This document shows positions 1 to 5,390 of a stretch of 5,391 bases of DNA, piece by piece (position 1 is the stretch's first letter; every line of letters begins with the position of its first letter). Source of the stretch: an uncultured Clostridia bacterium (GTDB lineage: Bacteria; Bacillota; Clostridia; TANB77; CAG-508). The stretch is taken from positions 1 through 5,391 of the forward strand of contig CANRFX010000076.1 of NCBI GenBank assembly GCA_947629995.1, in the 5' to 3' direction. A program made the translations under genes and the position numbers. The notes beneath the pieces are model-generated. The model was not told the origin of the DNA, did not search any database, and was given only the letters and a program-made list of their open reading frames with translations.

Positions 1-644
1 CTGAAGATTATACATTATTATTAGAAATGCAAGAAAATACATATCAATATAACTATAAAAATAATGTAGAATTTATTAATAATTCAAGTATAGAAGATTT
101 TAACGAAGATAATAACTTATCATTAGACAATATGAGTGAAGAACAAAGAGATACTCTTATGCAAGCAATTGCAGAAAGAATACAAATGGTAAATGCAAAT
201 CAAATGGAGCAAATAGGAATAGAAGAAGATCAAAATCCATTGCAATATGTAATACCTTTAAATAATTATAACTCTATGTATGATATAAATAATTTAAATA
301 TGAATGAAACAGAAATATCAGTTTTTAACAATAAATTTGAAATGTATGGTGGAACTAATATAAGAGGTACAACAGTAAGAGGATTACTTACAGTTATTGC
401 TTCTAATAATGAGTTAGATGATGAAGAAGAAAATGAGGAAAATAATCCATCAATCTTTTCAAGCAACACACAAAATGAAAATCTTATAGAAGAAATTCAT
501 TTTGATGGATCTGAATATGAAGTAAATAGGCAAAATATTACTCTAATTAAAAGTAGCATTGAAACAGAAAGTTACTATAGAGTCGAATTTGAAAAAGATG
601 AAAATACAGGTAGAATATATCGAGTTGTAATCAACAAAAAATAG
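1..644 (+). CDS. Unrecognised acidic protein, 5' end outside the window
   Basis: The reading frame is open from the window edge (first full codon at 3) to the TAG at 642-644. The first ATG in the window (27) has no ribosome site before it, so the true start is probably upstream and this is a C-terminal part of at least 213 residues. The visible part has no membrane segment. It is rich in Asn, Glu and Asp, with an acidic stretch (DDEEENEENN) about 130-140 residues after that ATG. A block reading FNNKFEMYGGTNIRGTTVRGLL, followed by a beta-rich end (YYRVEFEKD, then GRIYRVVINKK), resembles from memory a small domain found in secreted or pilin-like hypothetical proteins of gut Clostridia, whose N-terminal anchor would lie upstream here. 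That resemblance is a weak inference. The gene ends in its own terminator and so is not part of the spoIIIA operon. Confidence 0.75.
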   Translation, partial: EDYTLLLEMQENTYQYNYKNNVEFINNSSIEDFNEDNNLSLDNMSEEQRDTLMQAIAERIQMVNANQMEQIGIEEDQNPLQYVIPLNNYNSMYDINNLNMNETEISVFNNKFEMYGGTNIRGTTVRGLLTVIASNNELDDEEENEENNPSIFSSNTQNENLIEEIHFDGSEYEVNRQNITLIKSSIETESYYRVEFEKDENTGRIYRVVINKK

Positions 645-672
645 TTCTATGAATTAAAAAAGAGCATATAAT
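645..672 (+). promoter_or_regulatory. Candidate sigma-E-type promoter for spoIIIA
   Basis: CATATAAT at 665-672 is one base from the sigma-E -10 pattern (CATAcAAT in well-studied Bacillus promoters). A weak -35-like TTCTAT lies at 645-650, 14 bases upstream, the spacing usual for sigma-E. spoIIIA operons are transcribed in the mother cell by sigma-E, and this 68-base gap is the only upstream space available. The -10 lies in the loop of the terminator, and transcription would begin near 679. In so A+T-rich a sequence a chance match is possible. Confidence 0.35.
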
Positions 673-690
673 AAAATAGGCTCTTTTTTT
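656..690 (+). terminator. Rho-independent terminator after the first gene
   Basis: The arm AAAAAAGAGC (656-665) pairs perfectly with GCTCTTTTTT (680-689), leaving a 14-base A+T loop and a T run that is partly inside the stem. It starts 11 bases after the stop codon of the preceding gene and so separates it from spoIIIA. Because the stem is A/T at its base, it could also work weakly on the opposite strand. Confidence 0.8.
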
Positions 691-712
691 GTAGCCATTA
701 ATTGGAGGTTAT

Positions 713-1586
713 ATGAAAAACACAGAAGAAATATTAAGATATTTTCCAAGTCAAATTTATACATTATTAAAAAATACATTATTACAAAATAAGAATTTAG
801 AAAACGATTTGCAAGAAATAAGAATTAGAGTAGAAAGGCCGATTTTATTAAAAAGTAGACAAGCAGATATTATAATAGATTATAAAGTAAATATAGCAGA
901 AGTCTTACAAATATTAGAAAAACTATGTGATAACTCTATTTATGCATATAAAAATCAAATATGTGAAGGCTTTTTAACAATAAAAGGAGGACATAGAGTT
1001 GGTATAACAGGAACAGCAGTAACAGAAGATAATAGAATTATGAATTTAAAATATGTAACAAGTCTTAATTTTAGAATTGCAAGAGAAATAATTGGATGTA
1101 GCAATCAATTAGTAAGAGAAATGATTGATTTACGAAATGGTACAATTTATAATACTTTAATTGTTTCTCCACCTGGAAAAGGAAAAACTACTATGTTAAG
1201 AGATATTATTAGAAATATTAGTAATCGGTAGCAGTGACGAAATCACTTTTAAAGGAATGACATGTGGAGTAGTAGATGAAAGAGGAGAAATTGCAGCCAT
1301 GTATAAAGGAATTCCACAAAATGATATTGGCATTAGAACAGATGTGATAGAGAATATATCAAAAGCAAAAGGTATGAAAATGTTAATTCGTTCTATGGCA
1401 CCAGAAGTAATTGCGTGTGATGAAATTGGTTCAAAAGAAGATGTTATTGCAATTGGAGAATGTTTAATTTCAGGTGTAAAAGGAGTTTTTACTATGCATG
1501 GTAAAACAATGGAAGATGTAACTAAAAATGAACAAATAAATAATTTAATAGAAACAAAACAGATAGAAAAAATATTTTTTTTATAA
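713..1586 (+). CDS. spoIIIAA: SpoIIIAA, stage III sporulation ATPase, requires one +1 frameshift
   Basis: This is the P-loop ATPase of the SpoIIIA-SpoIIQ channel, related to secretion ATPases, and acts on the mother-cell side of the membrane. GGAGG at 704-708, just before the ATG at 713, fixes the start. Frame one gives 172 residues, including the family block TIKGGHRVGITG (89-100) and the Walker A VSPPGKGKTT (151-160), then meets TAG at 1229. Skipping C1226 after Asn171 continues as GSSDEITFKG, followed by VVDERGEIA (186-194), GIRTD, RSM-PEV, Walker B VIACDEIG (232-239) and the MHGKT motif (261-265). The joined product is 290 residues, against 307 in Bacillus subtilis. The C-terminus stops right after the conserved FERYIVL-like segment (IEKIFFL), so the usual tail is missing. 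It is the first gene of the operon, 77 bases before spoIIIAB. The family assignment is certain; whether the frame is joined in the cell is inferred. Confidence 0.93.
1223..1229 (+). other. +1 frameshift site at a CGG codon in spoIIIAA
   Basis: The in-frame reading is AAT-CGG-TAG, which stops. Omitting C1226 gives AAT-GGT-AGC and restores the spoIIIAA frame to its end. The Gly fits the ISNG turn after the Walker A helix. No Shine-Dalgarno-like stimulator precedes the site. Confidence 0.85.
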
Positions 1587-1663
1587 ATATCAAATTATTT
1601 AGTTCTAAATGAAAAAATCAAAGAATATAATATACAAATTAGATATTGGACAAGGGGTAAAAG

Positions 1664-2173
1664 ATGCAAATTTTAAAATATATAATATTATTTTTAATTT
1701 TGGTTTGTTGTAGTTTAATTGGTAGATATTTATCAAAAAAATATGTGATAAGGGTAAAAGATTTAGAGGAAATGAAAAATGCTTTAAATATTTTTAAATC
1801 AAAAGTTAAATTTACATATGAACCAATACCAGAAATTTTTAAAGAAATTTCTCAAAATGTAAATCACAATGTTGGACAAGTATTTGCATTATCTAGAGAA
1901 AAAATGAAAGATATGACAGCAAATATAGCATGGGAAGAAGCAGTAGAAGAAAGTATAAATGGATTTTCTAAAGAAGATAAATATGTGTTAAAAACCTTAT
2001 CTAAATTATTAGGACAAACTGATATAGAAGGTCAAATTAGTCAAATTGAAATAACAGAAAAATTTTTAGATAGTCAATTAAAGGAAGCACAAAAAGAAAG
2101 AGAAAAAAACGAAAAATTATATAGTAAATTAGGAACAACAATAGGATTGGCTATTGCTATTATATTATGCTAG
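1664..2173 (+). CDS. spoIIIAB: SpoIIIAB, membrane-anchored channel assembly protein
   Basis: A 169-residue protein, close to the 171 of Bacillus subtilis SpoIIIAB. An N-terminal membrane segment (about 4-22, LKYIILFLILVCCSLIG) is followed by a mostly helical cytoplasmic domain with LEEMKNALNIFKSKV (35-49) and the conserved pattern W-EAVEES (89-96). A charged helix (about 135-152) leads to a second hydrophobic C-terminal segment (about 155-169). In its general plan the family resembles GspF/T2SS-type platform proteins, and it is thought to work with the SpoIIIAA ATPase and the SpoIIIAE platform in the mother-cell membrane. AAGGGG at 1652-1657 lies six or seven bases before the ATG and fixes the start. 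The gene is intact and has no CGG codon. Confidence 0.93.
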   Translation: MQILKYIILFLILVCCSLIGRYLSKKYVIRVKDLEEMKNALNIFKSKVKFTYEPIPEIFKEISQNVNHNVGQVFALSREKMKDMTANIAWEEAVEESINGFSKEDKYVLKTLSKLLGQTDIEGQISQIEITEKFLDSQLKEAQKEREKNEKLYSKLGTTIGLAIAIILC

Positions 2174-2191
2174 AAAGGAATTATATAAATT

Positions 2192-2386
2192 ATGGATATC
2201 AATTTATTATTTAAAATAGCAGCGATTGGAATTTTAGTTGCAGTATTGCATCAAGTTCTAGTAAGAGCAGGAAGAGAAGATCAAGCTATGATGACTACAT
2301 TAGCAGGCTTAGTAATCGTTTTAACAATGGTAATAAAAGAAATCAGTGGATTATTTGATACAGTTAGAACTATTTTTAATTTATAG
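2192..2386 (+). CDS. spoIIIAC: SpoIIIAC, small two-span membrane protein
   Basis: A 64-residue protein with two membrane spans (about 5-25 and 34-56) and a short polar loop containing the family motif AGREDQAMMTTLAG (26-39). Bacillus subtilis SpoIIIAC has 68 residues and the same layout. It is a mother-cell membrane subunit of the SpoIIIA-SpoIIQ channel and is related in sequence to the first half of SpoIIIAD. AAAGGAA at 2174-2180 overlaps the end of spoIIIAB and sits 11 bases before the ATG, a rather long gap. The gene is intact and its stop lies 19 bases before the favoured start of spoIIIAD. Confidence 0.93.
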   Translation: MDINLLFKIAAIGILVAVLHQVLVRAGREDQAMMTTLAGLVIVLTMVIKEISGLFDTVRTIFNL

Positions 2387-2391
2387 GAAGG
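2385..2391 (+). promoter_or_regulatory. Ribosome binding site of spoIIIAD, long spacer
   Basis: AGGAAGG overlaps the last two bases of the spoIIIAC stop codon. The only in-frame start codon close to the expected N-terminus is the GTG at 2406, 14 bases away. No ATG, GTG or TTG in this frame lies at normal spacing. Confidence 0.55.
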
Positions 2392-2405
2392 AATTTAAAG
2401 CAAAA

Positions 2406-2795
2406 GTGGAAATTATAAAAATAATTGGGATTAGCTTAATTGGCTTAATTATAATTATTTTATTAAAACAATACAGACCAGAATTTGCAATTTATATTAG
2501 CATAGCAACAGGAATATTAATTTTGATACTTGTAATAGATAAATTACAAGGAATTGTAACATTAATACAATCTTTTGCAAATAGAGCTTCAATAAATAGT
2601 TCTTTTTTAACACTTTTAATTAAAATAACAGGAATAGCTTTTTTATCTGAATTTGCTGTTAGTATTTGTAAAGATTCAGGAGAAAGTGCTATTGCAAGTA
2701 AGATTGAAATAGGAAGTAAAATAATAATTATAACTATGTCAATTCCAATAATATCGAGTTTATTAGAAATAATATTAAAAATATTGCCACAATAA
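2406..2795 (+). CDS. spoIIIAD: SpoIIIAD, multi-span membrane protein, GTG start
   Basis: A 129-residue product, against 133 in Bacillus subtilis. It has hydrophobic segments at about 4-20, 27-45, 66-84 and 105-127, and the family signature EFAVSICKDSGESAIASKIE (82-101), which matches the E-F-KD-G--AIASKIE block of SpoIIIAD. It is a membrane component of the SpoIIIA channel. The frame is open further upstream to another GTG at 2346, but that would overlap spoIIIAC by 41 bases and add residues without family likeness. The GTG at 2406 gives VEIIKIIGISLIG, which aligns with the normal N-terminus (-DIVQIVGLGLI-). The ribosome site AGGAAGG (2385-2391) is 14 bases before it, unusually far, so the start is less certain than the gene. 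Confidence 0.9.
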   Translation: MEIIKIIGISLIGLIIIILLKQYRPEFAIYISIATGILILILVIDKLQGIVTLIQSFANRASINSSFLTLLIKITGIAFLSEFAVSICKDSGESAIASKIEIGSKIIIITMSIPIISSLLEIILKILPQ

Positions 2796-2799
2796 AGAT

Positions 2800-2804
2800 A
2801 GGAG
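2800..2804 (+). promoter_or_regulatory. Ribosome binding site of spoIIIAE, two candidate ATGs
   Basis: AGGAG lies five bases before an ATG at 2810 and 12 bases before the ATG at 2817. The nearer ATG opens only a 19-codon frame without family likeness. The farther one opens the signal peptide of SpoIIIAE and is therefore chosen. Confidence 0.55.
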
Positions 2805-2816
2805 TACAAATGAAAA

Positions 2817-3967
2817 ATGAAGAGACTAACTATATTTTTATTAATTATATTTTTTATACTGTTTCCTAATATAAAGGTTATTGCAAGTCAAGAAGAAGTA
2901 ATTCAAGAGCAACAAGAAGAATATGGAATAAGAGATTTTTTAAATAATTCTAAAGAATATATGGGAGAAGTTTTTGAAGATATTGATATTAAAGAGGTAT
3001 TAAAAGATGCAATTAATGGAGAAGTAGATAATTCTAGCTTATTTAAAGGGATATTTAGATTATTGGGAACAGAAGTAGTATCTTCAATAAAAATAGTAGG
3101 AAGTATTTTAGCAATTATTGTTATACATAGTATTTTAAAATCAATTAGTGAAAGCTTAGAAAATGATAGTATTTCTAAATTGATTTATTATGTGCAATAT
3201 ATATTAATTGTTACTATTATTATGACAAATTTTTCAGACATTGTAAAAATTGTGCAAGACACAACGAATAATCTAGTAGGATTCATGAATTTATTAGTAC
3301 CACTTTTAATTACTCTTATGATGGCAACAGGTAGCATATCTACAAGCGGAATTTTAGAACCTATTATTTTGTTTGCTATCAATTTTATGGGAAATATTAT
3401 ACAAGGCATTGTAATTCCTCTAATACTAATTTTTACTAGTTTAGTTATTATCTCAAAACTTTCTGATAATATAAAAATAGATAAATTACCTAAAATGTTA
3501 AAATCAGGAGTAGTATGGTTTTTAGGTATTATTTTAACTATTTTTGTAGGAATTATTTCTTTAGAAGGAACAATGTCAAGTAGTGTAGATCGGAATTACA
3601 GCTAAAACAACAAAAGCAGTTGTAAGTACAGCTATTCCAGTAGTAGGAAAAATACTAGGTGATGCAGTAGATACAGTTCTTCGGTGGTGGAATTATTTTA
3701 AAAAATGCGGTTGGTTTTGTTGGAGTAATTATCATTATAGGAATTTGCATTATGCCAATTATAAAACTAGCAATCTTAACTATAGTATATAAACTATTAT
3801 CTGGGGTAACAGAGGTAATTGCTGATAGTAAAATTACAGATTTATTAGAGCAAACAGGAGATATTTTTAAAATATTTTTGGCAATATTAAGTAGTATTTC
3901 TTTTATGATTATTATTGGAACTGCATTAGTATTGAAAATATCAAATAGTGGAATGATGTATCGATAG
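2817..3967 (+). CDS. spoIIIAE: SpoIIIAE, polytopic channel subunit, requires two +1 frameshifts
   Basis: This is the large multi-span membrane subunit of the SpoIIIA channel. The start at 2817 gives a signal peptide (MKRLTIFLLIIFFILFP, cleavage near residue 24) and then a polar extracytoplasmic part (about 25-85). The first frame covers residues 1-258, with hydrophobic segments near 91-108, 121-137, 155-172, 181-210 and 231-250, and ends at VD followed by CGG. Skipping C3591 continues as GITAKTTKAVVSTAIPVVGK up to DAVDTVL (259-288), the best conserved stretch of the family. Skipping C3682 then gives GGGIILKNAVG and the remaining spans (about 292-320 and 348-373). The joined protein has 382 residues, close to the 399 of Bacillus subtilis SpoIIIAE. 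Without shifts the first frame stops at 3603-3605. Identity is firm on the joined sequence; the mechanism that joins it is inferred. Confidence 0.92.
3588..3594 (+). other. First +1 frameshift site at CGG in spoIIIAE
   Basis: The in-frame reading GAT-CGG-AAT-TAC-AGC-TAA stops at once. Omitting C3591 gives GAT-GGA-ATT-ACA-GCT, i.e. the family sequence DGITAKTTKA. The surrounding bases GATCGGA follow the same plan as the other two sites. Confidence 0.85.
3679..3685 (+). other. Second +1 frameshift site at CGG in spoIIIAE
   Basis: After the first shift the frame reads CTT-CGG-TGG-TGG-AAT and turns into a Trp/Tyr/Cys-rich string unlike any membrane subunit. Omitting C3682 gives CTT-GGT-GGT-GGA-ATT and the hydrophobic family sequence to the TAG at 3965-3967. 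The CTT before the shift is also the slip codon of the known prfB (RF2) +1 site. Confidence 0.85.
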
Positions 3968-3985
3968 AGGAGAAAAACTAAAAAT

Positions 3986-4618
3986 ATGATAAAATTTTTA
4001 AGTTCATGGGTAAAGACATTTGGATTAACAATTGTAATTGTATCTATTTTAGAAATGTTACTACCAAACAATAAAACAAAAAAATATATTAGGATGGTAA
4101 TGGGAATTTATATTATATTTACAATGATTTCGCCATTTATATCAAATAAAGAAATTTTTTCTGTTGATGATAATATGGATTTTGATGATTATGTAAGTAA
4201 ACAAACAAGTAGTAATTTAAATCAAACATCAATGGATAAAAGGTTAGAGGAATTGTACCAAGAAGAATTGGAAAAAGATATTACAAAAAAGTTAGAAGAA
4301 AAAGGCTATGAAGTTAAAAATTGCAAAGTCAAGATATCAATATCAGACAAAGAAAAAGATACACAAATAACTAAAATAAAATTAAATGTAAATAAATTAG
4401 AAACAATTGATGCAGAAAATTCAGAAGAAAGAGAAGAACTAATAGAAAATAAAATTGTAACAGAAATTCAGAAAATAAAACCAATTAATACAACTTTAGG
4501 AGAAAAAGAAGAGGAAACTCAAAATAAAAAGAACTTAAATAAAGTTGACATTCAAAATATAAAAAAATTTTTAATAGAAGAATATGAGGTGGAAGAAAAA
4601 TGTTTGGAGATAAATTAA
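3986..4618 (+). CDS. spoIIIAF: SpoIIIAF, ring-forming channel protein
   Basis: A 210-residue protein (206 in Bacillus subtilis). Two membrane spans (about 8-26 and 36-53) flank the family motif LLPNNKTKKYIRMVMGIYI (25-43). After them comes an extracytoplasmic domain, with a helical charged part (about 82-105, KRLEELYQEELEKD) and the ring-building-motif fold, including a beta strand at VKISISDKE and another at ITKIKLNV. Such domains in SpoIIIAF, AG and AH form rings in the space between mother-cell and forespore membranes. GAGGAG (3967-3972), which overlaps the spoIIIAE stop, lies 13 bases before the ATG, a long gap. The 3' end overlaps spoIIIAG by 19 bases in another frame, suggesting coupled translation. 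No frame break is seen. Confidence 0.92.
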   Translation: MIKFLSSWVKTFGLTIVIVSILEMLLPNNKTKKYIRMVMGIYIIFTMISPFISNKEIFSVDDNMDFDDYVSKQTSSNLNQTSMDKRLEELYQEELEKDITKKLEEKGYEVKNCKVKISISDKEKDTQITKIKLNVNKLETIDAENSEEREELIENKIVTEIQKIKPINTTLGEKEEETQNKKNLNKVDIQNIKKFLIEEYEVEEKCLEIN

Positions 4619-5247
4619 AAGAATTAATATCAAAAAACAAAGAAAATGATGAAAATCAAAATCAAGATAATAAAAAGAAAATTGAAAATTTAGTGTTTTT
4701 CATTGTTTTGTTAATTATAACAATTGTAGTTATTAACATTATATGGAACGGCAGTGGTCAAGCAAGTAAAAGGGAAAACAATACATCTTCAAAGCAATTG
4801 GCAAACACAGGAATAAACACAAAATTAGATTCTAAAGTAGAAAATAAAATTGAAACAACAAATGATTTAGAAACCCAGTTAGAAAATATTCTTTCAAAAA
4901 TACAAGGAGTAGGAGAAGTAAAAGCATTTATTAATTATTCAGAATCTAGTCAAATTGTTGCTATGTATAACGAAACAACAAAAACTAGCAATACAGAAGA
5001 AAGTGATACATCAGGTGGAACAAGAAAAATAGAAGAAACAGATTCACAAAAAGACATTATTTATGAAGAAGACGATCAAGGAATAAAAAAACCAATTACG
5101 CAAAAAGTAATAGAACCCAAATTAGAAGGAGCTATCATAACAGCAAAAGGAGCAAATAATCCTGAAATAAAAGCAAATATCATACAAGCGGTAGAAGCAG
5201 TAACAGGACTTTCCACTCATAAAATCCAAGTATTTGAAATGAATTAG
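4600..5247 (+). CDS. spoIIIAG: SpoIIIAG, ring-forming channel protein
   Basis: A 215-residue protein (229 in Bacillus subtilis). A polar N-terminus is followed by one membrane span (about 30-48, NLVFFIVLLIITIVVINII) and a low-complexity linker (about 50-85). The first half of the ring-building domain follows (DLETQLENILSKIQGVGEVKAFINY, 89-113), then a variable Thr/Ser/Glu-rich insertion (about 124-160), which in this family forms the beta-triangle insert. The second half is PKLEGAIITAKGANNPEIK through AVTGLSTHKIQVFEM (173-214). It forms a large ring in the intermembrane space. GAGGTGG (4586-4592) inside the end of spoIIIAF is well spaced for the ATG at 4600. The TAG stop (5245-5247) lies inside a downstream inverted repeat. 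The C-terminus looks complete, so the repeat has not obviously cut the protein. Confidence 0.93.
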   Translation: MFGDKLKELISKNKENDENQNQDNKKKIENLVFFIVLLIITIVVINIIWNGSGQASKRENNTSSKQLANTGINTKLDSKVENKIETTNDLETQLENILSKIQGVGEVKAFINYSESSQIVAMYNETTKTSNTEESDTSGGTRKIEETDSQKDIIYEEDDQGIKKPITQKVIEPKLEGAIITAKGANNPEIKANIIQAVEAVTGLSTHKIQVFEMN

Positions 5248-5352
5248 GTGTTTTTTGGGACGGGGTCAAAAAACACCCAAATAAAAAAATTGAAATAAGA
5301 ATAAAAATAAAATAAAAGGTGTTTTTTGACCCCGTCCCAAAAAACACCTAAT
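5243..5352. repeat. BIME-like nested inverted repeat overlapping the spoIIIAG stop
   Basis: The left arm (5243-5277) and right arm (5318-5352) are perfect 35-base reverse complements around a 40-base A+T-rich centre. Each arm is itself a hairpin. The 10-mer GGTGTTTTTT and its complement AAAAAACACC enclose an 11-base G+C-rich loop, GGGACGGGGTC on the left (5257-5267) and its complement GACCCCGTCCC on the right (5328-5338). RNA or single-stranded DNA can therefore form one long stem or two hairpins with mutually complementary loops. This layout and the GGGAC core resemble REP/BIME elements mobilised by IS200-like Y1 transposases; that link is recalled, not shown here. It may also stop transcription after spoIIIAG. 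Confidence 0.85.
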
Positions 5353-5361
5353 ATTTTCCAT

Positions 5362-5390
5362 TTGACAAAATGCTATTTTCCGTATAAAAT
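5362..5390 (+). promoter_or_regulatory. Sigma-A-like promoter reading out of the window
   Basis: TTGACA (5362-5367) is followed after 17 bases by TAAAAT (5385-5390), one base from TATAAT. A second reading, TATAAA at 5383, would have a 15-base spacer. The start site lies beyond the window edge. It suggests a vegetatively expressed gene next, independent of the spoIIIA operon. Confidence 0.6.

Noticed and set aside
1257..1586. A separate 109-residue gene starting at ATG 1257
   Set aside because: It has no ribosome site, starts inside conserved SpoIIIAA sequence and carries only the Walker B half; it is the downstream part of spoIIIAA.
2346..2405. Upstream GTG (2346) as the start of spoIIIAD
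   Set aside because: It would overlap spoIIIAC by 41 bases, precede the AGGAAGG ribosome site, and add residues not found in the family.
1223..3685. Random long-read indel errors or pseudogene decay as the cause of the frame breaks
   Set aside because: Such errors would be expected mostly in the many long A and T runs and with mixed sign. All three breaks instead are one extra base at a CGG outside any homopolymer, and the rest of every gene is intact. A systematic, context-specific artefact inserting C in T-GG remains possible and is kept as the main alternative.
3752..3967. A separate 71-residue membrane protein gene
   Set aside because: It is the C-terminal part of SpoIIIAE in the third frame; family sequence in that frame begins earlier, at 3683.
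3655..4071. Antisense frame of 138 codons opposite spoIIIAE, and shorter antisense frames at 266-469, 2492-2809 and 3188-3409
   Set aside because: Each lies opposite a well-supported gene, has no recognisable domain, and reads as the hydrophobic complement expected from A+T-rich membrane-protein coding sequence.
5243..5352. CRISPR array or insertion-sequence ends
   Set aside because: There are only two inverted arms, no regularly spaced direct repeats, and no transposase coding sequence between them.
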